27,949 nucleotides of DNA from Flavobacteriales bacterium (GCA_026993705.1 JALWSJ010000077.1:1-27949); one strand, 5' to 3'; numbered from the stretch's first letter, positions 15,921 to 25,244 are shown. Notes: generated from the letters alone by a model not told the origin. Program-made: numbers and translations.

Positions 15921-16394
15921 TCACCGATGATGATAGGGTTCGTTTCGTAAAATAGTAAAAGCTCTATACAATTGCTCTTTAAAAATAAGCCGAACCATTT
16001 GGTGTGAAAAAGTCATCTTAGACAAAGCTATTTTCTTATTCCCTCTCGAATACACTTGCTCACTAAAACCATACGCTCCACCTACTACAAATATTAAATT
16101 CTTAACTCCCGAATTTAATTGCTTTTGAATAAAATTACTAAACCCTACTGAAGTAAATTCACTTCCTTTTTCATCTAATAAAACAACGTAATCGCCTTTA
16201 TCCACTTTAGCTAATATCAATTCTCCTTCACGTTCTTTTATTTGTTGTTCGCTTAAGTTTTTTACTTTCTTTAATTCAGGTATTACCAGCTCTTGCACTT
16301 TGATATAGTGTTTTAATCTCTTGTCATATTCTTTCTCACCCTCTATCAAAAAACTTTTGATAGTTTTGCCTACAACGATAAGTTTGATTTGCAT
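15921..16394 (-). CDS. rlmH: 23S rRNA (pseudouridine1915-N3)-methyltransferase RlmH
   Basis: RlmH methylates m3-pseudouridine 1915 in helix 69 of 23S rRNA on assembled ribosomes, using SAM. The 157-residue protein has the normal family length and starts MQIKLIVVGKTIKSF. It shows the SPOUT SAM-binding knot in IFVVGGAYGFSEQV (101-114) and ends with the signature FKEQLYRAFTILRNEPYHHR. All expected residues are present. It is transcribed alone: terminators lie on both sides (15869-15917 and 16421-16458). Confidence 0.96.
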   Translation of the reverse strand: MQIKLIVVGKTIKSFLIEGEKEYDKRLKHYIKVQELVIPELKKVKNLSEQQIKEREGELILAKVDKGDYVVLLDEKGSEFTSVGFSNFIQKQLNSGVKNLIFVVGGAYGFSEQVYSRGNKKIALSKMTFSHQMVRLIFKEQLYRAFTILRNEPYHHR

Positions 16395-16420
16395 GGTTAT
16401 TTGTTTATAAAATATTTCTC

Positions 16421-16458
16421 AAAAAAAAAGCTCCCCAGATTTGGGAAGCTTTTTTTTA
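16421..16458 (-). terminator. Terminator after the T9SS cargo gene
   Basis: The A9 / GCTCCCC ... GGGAAGC / T8 hairpin with one mismatch in the stem lies 14 bp past the stop of the T9SS gene. It has T runs on both strands, so it could work both ways, but only the minus-strand gene ends here. Confidence 0.8.
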
Positions 16459-16471
16459 TAACTTGATTGTT

Positions 16472-17506
16472 TTATTTAACAACCATTATTTTTTTAGTTA
16501 ATCTAGACTCGTTTGTAATGATTGAGTAATAGTATTTACCTGCAGCAACATTCGATAAATCGATTACTTCATTGTAAACACCTTGAGCCAAAGCTCCTTT
16601 ATTGATTTTAGAAACGATAGCCCCTTTAGAATCAATTACTTCAATAGTTACATTGTTAAACGCTTTTTTCAATCCAAAAGAAATAGTTGTGTTTTCAACA
16701 GCAGGATTAGGGAAAGCACTCATTTGAAGTCCATTTAAGTATTCATTTGAGTTAATTCCTACGTTTGCATCTGAAACTACAGCAAAAATAGCTGCGTTGT
16801 TATCTATAGAAAAAGCACTTGAAGTTAACATCCAAGGTCCTTGCAATTTTCTGTGGAAAGCATAATTCATTCCATCTCCATCCGAATCAGAAACTATACC
16901 TATCGTATCTCCAGAAGTAATAAACCCAGAAGCATCCACTGCTATAGCAAAGTTTGTTCCACTAATAGAAACAGGATTACTAAAAGTGAAAGAACTAAAA
17001 GTTGTTGTTGTATCAACATCAGATAATGTAAAATCTTGGCTTCCTATCATACCTGAAGGACCCTCTGAATCTTGATTCCAATTAGTCCCATCATAAGAAT
17101 AAGCAGAATTCGGATCCATACCCCAAACCTGAACAGAAAAAGTGCCATTGTTACCGGCATCATATTTTTCAAAGAACCATACTAGAACTTCTGAAATACT
17201 AAAACTTAATTGGCTTGAGTTTTCATATCCCTGAGCACAAGTGTTTAAAGAGTCTATATTAGATCCAAAAACATTTCCCCCTCCAATATACCCATAACTA
17301 GTTGCTTGTTGACTATTTCCTGCAAATTCAGGGAAAAAGTTACCAGTAGAGGTTAGACCTGTTGTGTCATTAATTACTTTTAGAGTGGTTTCTGAGTGGA
17401 TAAAAGGTGTAACATCCTTAACAGTAGCTTTGTTAAGGTATTGACTTTGTGCTATTGCACCGCCCATAATAGCTGTCATAGACAGCAAAGAGTAAATTTT
17501 TTTCAT
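16472..17506 (-). CDS. Secreted protein with T9SS type A sorting domain
   Basis: The 344-residue protein has a signal peptide (MKKIYSLLSMTAIMGGAIAQ) and a C-terminal type A T9SS sorting domain (about 262-344). The domain opens with SAFPNPAVENTTISFGL and ends in SRLTKKIMVVK, with the ISK-x-GxLAQGVY-NEVIDLSNVAAGKYYYSI pattern between. The N-terminal domain (about 50-250) is Ser/Thr/Asn-rich and probably beta-sandwich; I do not recognise a family. The Asp-rich VSDSDGDGMNY (about 205-215) may bind calcium. It should be exported by Sec, then carried across the outer membrane and anchored or released by the type IX system. It is monocistronic, with its own terminator. Confidence 0.88.
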   Translation of the reverse strand: MKKIYSLLSMTAIMGGAIAQSQYLNKATVKDVTPFIHSETTLKVINDTTGLTSTGNFFPEFAGNSQQATSYGYIGGGNVFGSNIDSLNTCAQGYENSSQLSFSISEVLVWFFEKYDAGNNGTFSVQVWGMDPNSAYSYDGTNWNQDSEGPSGMIGSQDFTLSDVDTTTTFSSFTFSNPVSISGTNFAIAVDASGFITSGDTIGIVSDSDGDGMNYAFHRKLQGPWMLTSSAFSIDNNAAIFAVVSDANVGINSNEYLNGLQMSAFPNPAVENTTISFGLKKAFNNVTIEVIDSKGAIVSKINKGALAQGVYNEVIDLSNVAAGKYYYSIITNESRLTKKIMVVK

Positions 17507-17645
17507 AATTTTTATTTTTTGAGATTAATTATTCGCTAACAAAGAAACAAATTATTTTTTAATTGGTTGCCTCGTCTTTTAATTTTTTCCTCACACTGAT
17601 TATTCTAAGAATGTATTTTTACCATTTCAAGAAGTCGTTCGATAA

Positions 17646-19844
17646 TTAATTTGCCACCTCGCTCATAAATTTTATTCGCATTATTCTAAGCTCTTCTTCC
17701 GTGTAATCGCCATCAAATTCTTTATAAGCTTCATCTATAGAGTCGGTTTCTGCATCCTCCATGAAGTAATCATAAATTTCTTCTTGAGCATCTTCATCTA
17801 AGACCTCGTTAATGTAATAATTGATATTGATTTTAGTTCCGGAAGATACAATAGCTTCAATTTCGCTTAACAGTTCATCAAAGGTTACTCCAAGCCCTTT
17901 TGCTATGTCTTCTAACGGAAGTTTACGGTCTATGTTTTTTATAATATTAACTTTTGAGCCACTTTTCTTTCCTACTGATTTCACTACGAAATCCTGTGGT
18001 CTTTCAACATTGTTTTCTTCAACATATTTTTTTATTAGATTCAAAAAAGGAGTTCCATATCGAACGGCTTTACCTTGTCCAACTCCTTGGATTTGCATTA
18101 ACTCCTCTTTTGTAATAGGATATTGAATTGTCATATCCTCTAAAGAAGGATCTTGAAACACAACGAAAGGCGGTACGTTTTTTTGTTTGGCTATTTCTTT
18201 TCTTAAATCTTTTAACAAACCAAAAAGTACCGGATCGGATGCGTTTCCTCCCTTTTGGTTTAGAATAATATTGTCATCGGAATCTTCAATAAAATCACGT
18301 TCTTTTATGAGCATAAAAGACGTTGGGTTTTTTATAAATTCTTTTCCTTTTTCTTTCAAATACAATGTTCCGTAACTTTCTATTTCTTTTCCTACAAACC
18401 CATTTACAATGACTTGCCTTAGGACAGCGTTCCAATGTGCTGCTCCTTGTTCTTTGCCTTTTCCGAAATAAGGATTTGTTGTGTGTCCGTAAGTATTCAT
18501 TTCTGCATTATCAACCCCACTGAGTAAATTAACAAAATGTCTTACTTTATGTTTTCCTTTTACAGATTCTATTGTTTTTAACACTAAAAGAACGTCTTCT
18601 TTTCCTTCAAATTTCTCTTTTGGATGCCTTGAATTATCGCACATATCGGCACCTTCTCCGTTTACCTCATCGAAATCTTCACCGAAATAATGCAACAAGA
18701 ACTTTCTTCGATTCATGCTTGTTTCTGCATAGGCAGCAACTTCTTGTAGTAGTTGTACTCCCACCTCTTGTTCAGCAACGGGTTTTCCGTGCAAAAACTT
18801 TTCTAACTTTTCAATATCTTTATAATTATAAAAAGCTAAACAATGCCCTTCGCCTCCATCTCTTCCTGCTCTTCCTGTTTCCTGATAATAACTTTCTAAG
18901 GACTTCGGTATATCGTGATGAATGACAAATCGAACATCGGGTTTGTCTATCCCCATACCAAAGGCTATGGTAGCTACAATAACACTGGCTTCTTCCATTA
19001 GAAACATGTCTTGATGCTTCGCTCTCGTATTACTGTCTAATCCGGCATGATAAGGCAAAGCGTTTATGCCATTTACGACTAAAATTTCGGATAACTCTTC
19101 AACCTTCTTTCTGCTTAAACAATAAACTATACCTGATTTACCGGGGCGTTCTTTAATAAAACGAACAATATCCTTTTCTACGTTCTTTGTTTTTGGTCGT
19201 ACTTCGTAGTATAAATTTTTTCGATTAAATGAGGCTTGAAAAACTTGTGCATCCAACATGCCCAAATTTTTCATAATATCGTGTTGCACTTTTTGGGTTG
19301 CTGTTGCTGTGAGTGCTATTATCGGAATGTTGTCTATACTTTCTATAATGGGTCTTAGACGACGGTATTCCGGTCTAAAATCGTGTCCCCATTCGGATAT
19401 ACAATGTGCCTCATCAATAGCAAAAAAGGATAGTTTTATGGATTTTAAAAAATTTACGTTTTCTTCTTTTGTCAAGGATTCGGGTGCGACATACAGCAGT
19501 TTTGTTTTTCCTGACGTAACATCCGCTTTAACCTTGGCTGTTTCTGCTTTGTTAAGGGATGAATTTAAAAAATGAGCTACACCATCGTCTTCGCTTACTT
19601 GGCGTATTGAGTCCACTTGGTTTTTCATTAGTGCTATCAAAGGTGACACGACTATTGCTGTTCCTTCACTCATTAAAGCGGGTAATTGATAACAAAGTGA
19701 TTTTCCTCCACCGGTGGGCATAATAACAAAGGTATGTTTGCCTTCAAGAACGCCCTTGATTATTGCTTCCTGTTCCCCTTTAAAACTATCGAAACCAAAA
19801 TATTTTTGTAAGCCCTCTTTTAATGTTAAATCAACTGTTTCCAT
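17646..19844 (-). CDS. recQ: ATP-dependent DNA helicase RecQ
   Basis: RecQ is a 3'-5' helicase in recombination and repair. The 732-residue protein has Walker A MPTGGGKS (42-49), DEAH in FAIDEAHCISEWGHDFR (141-157), TATAT (180-184), motif V/VI IAFGMGIDKPDVRFV and QETGRAGRDG (321-330), an RQC winged helix (about 405-515) and an HRDC domain (about 536-610). A C-terminal extension with a predicted helix-turn-helix and acidic tail (about 635-732) is typical of Bacteroidota. The zinc-binding subdomain at 378-404 keeps the FLLHYFGEDF helix but has only one Cys (402) where E. coli RecQ has four, so zinc is probably not bound. A hairpin (19859-19898) lies directly upstream of the ATG. Confidence 0.95.
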   Translation of the reverse strand: METVDLTLKEGLQKYFGFDSFKGEQEAIIKGVLEGKHTFVIMPTGGGKSLCYQLPALMSEGTAIVVSPLIALMKNQVDSIRQVSEDDGVAHFLNSSLNKAETAKVKADVTSGKTKLLYVAPESLTKEENVNFLKSIKLSFFAIDEAHCISEWGHDFRPEYRRLRPIIESIDNIPIIALTATATQKVQHDIMKNLGMLDAQVFQASFNRKNLYYEVRPKTKNVEKDIVRFIKERPGKSGIVYCLSRKKVEELSEILVVNGINALPYHAGLDSNTRAKHQDMFLMEEASVIVATIAFGMGIDKPDVRFVIHHDIPKSLESYYQETGRAGRDGGEGHCLAFYNYKDIEKLEKFLHGKPVAEQEVGVQLLQEVAAYAETSMNRRKFLLHYFGEDFDEVNGEGADMCDNSRHPKEKFEGKEDVLLVLKTIESVKGKHKVRHFVNLLSGVDNAEMNTYGHTTNPYFGKGKEQGAAHWNAVLRQVIVNGFVGKEIESYGTLYLKEKGKEFIKNPTSFMLIKERDFIEDSDDNIILNQKGGNASDPVLFGLLKDLRKEIAKQKNVPPFVVFQDPSLEDMTIQYPITKEELMQIQGVGQGKAVRYGTPFLNLIKKYVEENNVERPQDFVVKSVGKKSGSKVNIIKNIDRKLPLEDIAKGLGVTFDELLSEIEAIVSSGTKININYYINEVLDEDAQEEIYDYFMEDAETDSIDEAYKEFDGDYTEEELRIMRIKFMSEVAN

Positions 19845-19858
19845 TTTATGTTTTGTTT

Positions 19859-19898
19859 AGAGTTGATTATAAGGTTTTCACACCTTTATTTCAACTCT
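19859..19898 (-). promoter_or_regulatory. Inverted repeat in the recQ leader/promoter region
   Basis: The arms AGAGTTGATTATAAGGT (19859-19875) and ACCTTTATTTCAACTCT (19882-19898) pair over about 15 positions with two mismatches around a 6-nt loop. It ends 14 bp before the recQ ATG. It could be a leader hairpin or an operator for a dimeric regulator; it is not followed by a T tract on the recQ strand, so a terminator is unlikely. Confidence 0.5.
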
Positions 19899-20135
19899 AT
19901 TTTTTACTGTTTTACTTCCCTGACTATCCGTTTGAACGAATGAGCACACTAAATATAAGTATAATTTTGTATTCTTTTCTTTTTTTAACACTAGATTAAT
20001 AAAAAAATGACAAATTTTTGCAGAATTTTAGGAGCTTGGTTAAAAATCTTATAGAAAAACAACTTTTCTTTTTTTTTTTCGTTTGCTTTGTACGGAGTTG
20101 GAGTGTCCTTTTAATTATTGGGCTTTTTCTGCTCT

Positions 20136-20552
20136 GCGTTAGATTATCTAAAAACCCAGTTCACAATTAAAAAACACCATTAATTATCAATGTTTTCGGT
20201 TACTATTTCTTTGTTAATTGGGTTTTTTAGATAGGTCGGTGTTAGGGGTAGGTATCCCTAACATGAAATGAAAGTAAGCACATAAAGTGGTTTTGTCGCC
20301 CTCATACTTCTTTGTATTTTATTTTCATAGCTGGGGCTATGCAAAGAAAATATTCATCGTCTGAGAACAATAAATTCCACTTTCTTGCACTTATTTCATT
20401 CTATGTTAGGGATAGAACGGCGTGTTTGAACTCCGTGTGGTTTGTTGCATATAAGCAAACCAAAAGAGTGTGTAGTGATAGCCCGACCCTTTTTTGCAAA
20501 TGATACGTTTCGCGAGAGCGATATGTATCATTTGCAAAAAAGGGGAACGCCC
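20136..20552 (-). repeat. Composite interspersed repeat, copy E5 (core + hairpin module + alternative inserted module)
   Basis: In minus-strand order: core 20552-20403, hairpin module 20402-20265, palindrome ATCCCTAACAT/GTGTTAGGGG (20264-20239), then a different inverted repeat with arms TATCTAAAAACCCA (20145-20158) and TGGGTTTTTTAGATA (20219-20233), bounded by GCGTTAG at 20136. The 20-kb gap between recQ and the T9SS giant has no gene; 19899-20135 is AT-rich with nothing recognisable except a TAATTTTG box at 19962. Confidence 0.75.
20403..20552 (-). ncRNA. Candidate structured RNA core E5 (subtype b)
   Basis: GGGCGTTCC is followed by a long P1 (CCCTTTTTTGCAAATGATAC / GTATCATTTGCAAAAAAGGG) with apical ATCGCTCTCGCGA, GGTCGGGCTATCACTAC, P2 (TGGTTTGCTTAT ... 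ACAAACCACA) and GTTCAAACACGCCGTTCTATCCCTAACAT. P2 is changed at its base, where CTTTTGG faces CCACACGG, so its lower part is weaker than in other copies. Its 5' end lies 16 bp from the divergent gene at 20569. Confidence 0.5.
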
Positions 20553-20568
20553 AAATAATAAATGAGAC

Positions 20569-23500
20569 GTGATAAAAACTATATATAATAAAGGTATAAT
20601 ATCGGGAGCGAAATGGATGGTTTTGTTTCTTTTTGCTTTTGTAGCTCAGTTTGCTTCTGCCAATCATTTGGTTGGGGGTGAATTGACTTGGGCTTGCTTG
20701 GGAAATGGACAGTATATTTTTCAAGTGAAGGTTTATCAGGACTGTAATCAGATGCAACCTCCACCTACGACAATGCAGATTAAGGTGTGGAATAATCCTA
20801 ATCTTTCGGTGATTCCGTTGACGATAGTAGGAAGTAATGATTTTTCTTTTGCGTGTAATGAGGTAACGGGTAGCGACCCTCAGTATACTTGTGCTTCGCC
20901 TGGAGTAGGTAGTATTACTGAATATATTTTACAGAGTGCTCCGCTTACGCTTTCGGGTGTTCCGCCTGCTGATGGGTGGCACTTTACTTGGGATGCCTTT
21001 TTTAGGACTAGTGTTGCTCAAAATTTAGTGAATGCTCAAAATGCGGGATTGACGTTGTATGCTTCTATGTATAGCTACAATGGTCAGGATGCCGGAAATT
21101 GCTTTGATAGTTCTCCGCGTTTTATCAAACCGCCTTTGAATGTAGTGTGTAGTGGTACTGATATTCATTATAACGTTGGTGCTTTTGATGATGATTTGGA
21201 TTCGATTGCTTATCATTTTTCTAACCCGCTTAATAATGATTTCGGTACGACTTTTAATCCTCCGGTTTCTCCTTCGGAGGTGCTTTGGGCTTCTGGTTAC
21301 AGTACAAATAGTCAGTTACCCGGCACAACACAAAACGCTTCTAATTCTCCTGCTTTCCTTAATACTAATAACGGGATGCTGTCGTTTAAATCTTTTACTT
21401 TAGGAAACTTTAGTACGGTTGTGGAAGTGGAATCGTGGAGATGCGGTCAATTAATTGCTGTGGTACACCGGGAAATGTTGATTAACATAGTGAATTGTAA
21501 TTCGGTAAATTCTCCTCCTTCGCTTTCTATTAACGGTATTACCAATAATAGCATTACGGTGAATGCCGGCGCAACGGTAACATTTGATGTTATTGCTCAA
21601 GACAATGACCTACTTGCTGATGGAACTAACCAAAGTATAACACTTGATATTTATGGCGGAGAGAATGGAGCTGGATTGACTGACCCTAACAATGGTTGTC
21701 CTTATCCGCCTTGTGCTATTTGTAATACAGGAGCTCCTGTTTCGGGTACGCAAACGGTTACCAGTGTTTTTTCTTGGCAAACAAGCTGTGACTTGTTTAC
21801 GGAAGATTGCTACCGCCCACAAAAAACATTTTATTTTACGATTTATACTCAAGACGACTTTTGTTCAATTCCCGGACAAACCGAAACAACGGTCGCTGTT
21901 ACGGTGATTAACAAACCTCCTGTTGATGACCCCGAAATACATTGTTTAAGTATAGATGCTTCCGGCGGGGTAACGATTAATTGGGAACAACCCAATGACC
22001 CTGACAACTCTTTTACGGGGTATAAAATATACGCGTCTAACAGCTCTTCTTTTAATTTAGTTACTACAGAAAGTAACATCAACACAACTTCTTACTATCA
22101 CGCTTCGGCAGATGCAAACAATGCTTCGGTTAGGTATTTAGTTAAAAGTGTGTTTGGATGCAACAATTCAGAGAACGCAGTAAGCGACACCTTGTCTTCT
22201 ATTTTCTTACAAGTAAATAACCCTAGTGATGGAACAGCTGTTTTGCAATGGAACAAAATGAGTTCTCCTCCGCTTTCTTCTGCCTATGGTTGGTATTATA
22301 TTTATCAAGAATATCCGAGTGGAACATGGACATTAATCGATTCCACCCAATACGGTACAGAATACTACAAGGACACTATTTCGGTGTGTGAAGCCTATAT
22401 CAACTACCGAATAGAATTAAAAGATGATGCAGGCTGTACTTCGGTTTCGAACATTGACGGAGACCAATTTCAGGATATGCTTCCTCCGAATTTGCCGGTG
22501 TTAAACTGGGTTACGGTAGATACAGCAACAGGAAACACGGTAATAAATTGGATGCCGAGTACTTCCGGAGATGCCGAATCATACATTATTTTTCAATTTT
22601 ATGGTGGTGGCTGGACAGCTATTGACACCGTTCACGGACATTTTTCCAACGAATACATAAACACCAATTCCAACGCTAATGATTATAGCGAGACTTACGC
22701 TTTAGCGACTTACGATAGCTGTTGGAATCCGACACCGAACACAAGCCCGCTTGGTATAGGGCAAGAGACTATGTTTCTTACAAACAGCTATGATATTTGC
22801 TCCAATACAGTAACCTTGAGTTGGAACTCCTATAAAAACTGGAGCGATGGCGTTTTGAAATATGAAATTCATGCCAAAGACGAGAACACCGGTACTTCTA
22901 CATTAGCGGGAACTACTACTGATACGACTTTTGCCTTTACGGGAGGAGTTGCCAATCATTATTATTGCTTTGTCGTGAAAGCTGTTGCGAATGATTTGTT
23001 TAAAACTTCCTTATCTAATAAAAGTTGCGTTTTTCTGCACCAACCTCCTGTCCCGATGTTTAACTACTTACAAACAGCAACAGTAGTTTCCGAAAACGAA
23101 GTGGAAATAAGAGTTCATCAAGATTTGCCGGCACAAGTGAAGGCATTCAGGTTACTACGTGCAGACGATTCTCAACCACCAAATTTTGAGGAAATACTTT
23201 CACAAAGCAACCCGCAAGTAAATCCTGTTATCTTTAATGATTTTGATGTAAACACAAAAGAGAAGTCATACCTATATAAAGTACAAATTGAAGATTCTTG
23301 TGGGCGTCCTACGTTACTATCGAACCTAGGTAAAACTATCTTGTTAACAGTAACAGAAGATAACAATTCATTTACAAATTTACTGCAATGGAGTAAATAC
23401 AAACAGTGGAATGGAAATCTTGTTGGTTATAACTTATACCGAGCGGTTAATGGAACATTTGATAATTCGCCTATCGCGACATTGCCACCTACACAACAAT

Positions 23501-23919
23501 ACTATAATGATAACATCATTGACGTTATCCAAAATCAAACCGATGGTAAAATATGCTATTTTGTAGAAGCTATCGAAAGCACTAACACCTACGGGTTAAG
23601 CGAGAAAAGTCGTTCTAACGTTGTTTGTGCAAATGAAGAACCTTTGATATACATACCTAACGCTCTTGTAATAGGTGGTTATAATAACACATGGAAACCT
23701 GTTGTAAATCTGATTGACTTTTCTGAATATAAAGTGCAAGTTTACAACCGCTTTAGCGAGTTGATTTTTGAAAGTTCCGACCCCGAAGAATCTTGGGACG
23801 GAAGGCACAGAAAATCCGGAAAATTAGTTCAACTAGGCTTATATCTATATCGTGTAAGCTATCGGGATGCTCGTGGAGATTTTAAAGAAACAAGGGGACA
23901 TATCACTTTAGTTCGATAG
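20569..23919 (+). CDS. Giant secreted protein with T9SS type B (gliding-motility-associated C-terminal) domain
   Basis: The 1116-residue protein begins at a GTG with a signal peptide (hydrophobic VLFLFAFVAQFASA at about 18-31, cleaved near residue 31). The mature N-terminus NHLVGGELTWACLGNGQYIF is a common opening of large Bacteroidota surface proteins. Cys-rich beta domains follow (to about 450), then fibronectin-III-like modules (for example the INWEQPNDPDNSFTGYKIYA region near 465-485, and later LSWNSYKNW and LLQWSKYKQWNGNLVGYNLY). The C-terminal ~85 residues (YIPNALVIGG ... YNRFSELIFESSD ... SWDGRHRKSG ... GLYLYRVSYRD ... GHITLVR) are a type B sorting domain. It is probably displayed on the surface; adhesion is a guess. 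An in-frame ATG at 20617 would leave a weaker signal peptide. Confidence 0.9.
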   Translation: MIKTIYNKGIISGAKWMVLFLFAFVAQFASANHLVGGELTWACLGNGQYIFQVKVYQDCNQMQPPPTTMQIKVWNNPNLSVIPLTIVGSNDFSFACNEVTGSDPQYTCASPGVGSITEYILQSAPLTLSGVPPADGWHFTWDAFFRTSVAQNLVNAQNAGLTLYASMYSYNGQDAGNCFDSSPRFIKPPLNVVCSGTDIHYNVGAFDDDLDSIAYHFSNPLNNDFGTTFNPPVSPSEVLWASGYSTNSQLPGTTQNASNSPAFLNTNNGMLSFKSFTLGNFSTVVEVESWRCGQLIAVVHREMLINIVNCNSVNSPPSLSINGITNNSITVNAGATVTFDVIAQDNDLLADGTNQSITLDIYGGENGAGLTDPNNGCPYPPCAICNTGAPVSGTQTVTSVFSWQTSCDLFTEDCYRPQKTFYFTIYTQDDFCSIPGQTETTVAVTVINKPPVDDPEIHCLSIDASGGVTINWEQPNDPDNSFTGYKIYASNSSSFNLVTTESNINTTSYYHASADANNASVRYLVKSVFGCNNSENAVSDTLSSIFLQVNNPSDGTAVLQWNKMSSPPLSSAYGWYYIYQEYPSGTWTLIDSTQYGTEYYKDTISVCEAYINYRIELKDDAGCTSVSNIDGDQFQDMLPPNLPVLNWVTVDTATGNTVINWMPSTSGDAESYIIFQFYGGGWTAIDTVHGHFSNEYINTNSNANDYSETYALATYDSCWNPTPNTSPLGIGQETMFLTNSYDICSNTVTLSWNSYKNWSDGVLKYEIHAKDENTGTSTLAGTTTDTTFAFTGGVANHYYCFVVKAVANDLFKTSLSNKSCVFLHQPPVPMFNYLQTATVVSENEVEIRVHQDLPAQVKAFRLLRADDSQPPNFEEILSQSNPQVNPVIFNDFDVNTKEKSYLYKVQIEDSCGRPTLLSNLGKTILLTVTEDNNSFTNLLQWSKYKQWNGNLVGYNLYRAVNGTFDNSPIATLPPTQQYYNDNIIDVIQNQTDGKICYFVEAIESTNTYGLSEKSRSNVVCANEEPLIYIPNALVIGGYNNTWKPVVNLIDFSEYKVQVYNRFSELIFESSDPEESWDGRHRKSGKLVQLGLYLYRVSYRDARGDFKETRGHITLVR

Positions 23920-23926
23920 AGCTTTC

Positions 23927-23934
23927 TATCTTTG
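23927..23934 (+). promoter_or_regulatory. -7 promoter box (TATCTTTG) before the deacetylase-like gene
   Basis: TATCTTTG is an exact TAnnTTTG match just after the stop of the giant gene and 20 nt before the next ATG. It suggests the following gene can be transcribed on its own despite the 35-bp spacing. Confidence 0.45.
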
Positions 23935-23954
23935 TCCGTACCAATTCCAACAAG

Positions 23955-25244
23955 ATGCTCATTGTTTATTCTAAAATAAATACCCCTCGTTTTTATTACA
24001 GCCTGAAATTAGTACTCAAAGAAGTCTGTGAACAAGAGTATAAGATTGTTCACACCAAAACTGAAATACCTAAAGACGCAAATGTAATCAACTACTCAGG
24101 AGAGCGAATTGCCAATAGTTTTCAAATTCATCCGTTTGGCTTACTGTCAGAAAAAGACTATCGGAACTTTGACGTTTCTTTCGATTACGGAGGAGACGAA
24201 ATGGTAAAGCTGTTCCTTACCGAATTTGACCATTTGGGATTTGATATTTTTTCCGCTTCTTTCTTTATAGCTACAAGAATGGAGGAATATTGGAAATACG
24301 AAGCCGACAAACACGGAAGGTACCCTTCCAAAGAAAGCATATTGAGTAAATTAGGCGTGCTTCATTTACCGCTAATCAATATTTGGGGGAAGGTATTTCT
24401 ACAAAAAATAAGCTCATTTTTCCAAAAAGAATTTACCTGCAAAAGAAAATTTAGCATCGTTAACACGATAGACGTTGACAATGCTTGGGCATACAAAAAC
24501 AAAGGTCTATTCAGAACAGTAGGTGGTTTTACCCAAACACTGCTACAAGCAAATTTTAAGGACACACAAGAAAGAATAAACGTATTGATAGGCAAAAAAG
24601 ACCCGTATGACACCTACGCCTATATAAAAGAAACTACACAAAGAAAAAACATAAAATCCATCTTCTTTTTCTTGATGGGCGACAGAAATACATACGACAA
24701 AAGTGTTCCGCATGAAAACAAACACTTCAAGCAATTGATACAAGAAATTCAAACTTTCGCAGACATTGGTATCCACCCCTCATACGCCTCATATTTAAGC
24801 CCCGAAATACAAAAAAAAGAAATCAAAAGACTCGAAAAAACCACAGGTCAAAAAATCACCAAAGCACGCAAGCATTACTTACGGCTGAACATTCCCGATA
24901 GTTATCGTATTTACGAACAAAACGGAATCAAAGAAGATTACACAATGGGCTACGCAGATAACATTGGCTTTAGGGCAGGAATTGCAACCCCCTTTACCTT
25001 TTTTGATTTACTGCAAAACAGAGAATTAAACCTGACCATCCACCCATTTGCATATATGGACGGGACACTGAATCAATACCTACAACTCACACCGGAAAAA
25101 GCGTCTAAAAAAATAAACCACCTAAAAACCACTGTTAAGAATATCGAAGGACAATTCATAGGAATATGGCACAACGAAACGCTCAATGAACAAGGTATTT
25201 GGAAAGGTTGGAAAAAAGTATATGAACAAGCTCTAGATGATTAG
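23955..25244 (+). CDS. Polysaccharide deacetylase-like (CE4-fold) protein
   Basis: The 429-residue cytoplasmic-looking protein (no signal peptide) has an N-terminal DUF7033-like region (about 1-165) and a C-terminal NodB/CE4-type region (about 170-429). Motifs consistent with the metal site and active site are FSIVNTIDVDNAWAY (Asp pair), IGIHPSYASYLS (His), ARKHYLRLNIP (Arg/His) and FIGIWHNETLN (C-terminal His). In Bacteroidota, proteins of this build are annotated as polysaccharide deacetylase family; substrate and activity are unproven. It follows the T9SS giant by 35 bp and has its own -7 box. Its TAG stop shares its last base with the start of repeat core E6. Confidence 0.75.
   Translation: MLIVYSKINTPRFYYSLKLVLKEVCEQEYKIVHTKTEIPKDANVINYSGERIANSFQIHPFGLLSEKDYRNFDVSFDYGGDEMVKLFLTEFDHLGFDIFSASFFIATRMEEYWKYEADKHGRYPSKESILSKLGVLHLPLINIWGKVFLQKISSFFQKEFTCKRKFSIVNTIDVDNAWAYKNKGLFRTVGGFTQTLLQANFKDTQERINVLIGKKDPYDTYAYIKETTQRKNIKSIFFFLMGDRNTYDKSVPHENKHFKQLIQEIQTFADIGIHPSYASYLSPEIQKKEIKRLEKTTGQKITKARKHYLRLNIPDSYRIYEQNGIKEDYTMGYADNIGFRAGIATPFTFFDLLQNRELNLTIHPFAYMDGTLNQYLQLTPEKASKKINHLKTTVKNIEGQFIGIWHNETLNEQGIWKGWKKVYEQALDD

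Noticed and set aside
20136..20552. Group II intron or retron at the repeat copies
   Set aside because: No reverse transcriptase is present in or near any copy, and domain V-like or msr/msd patterns are not visible.
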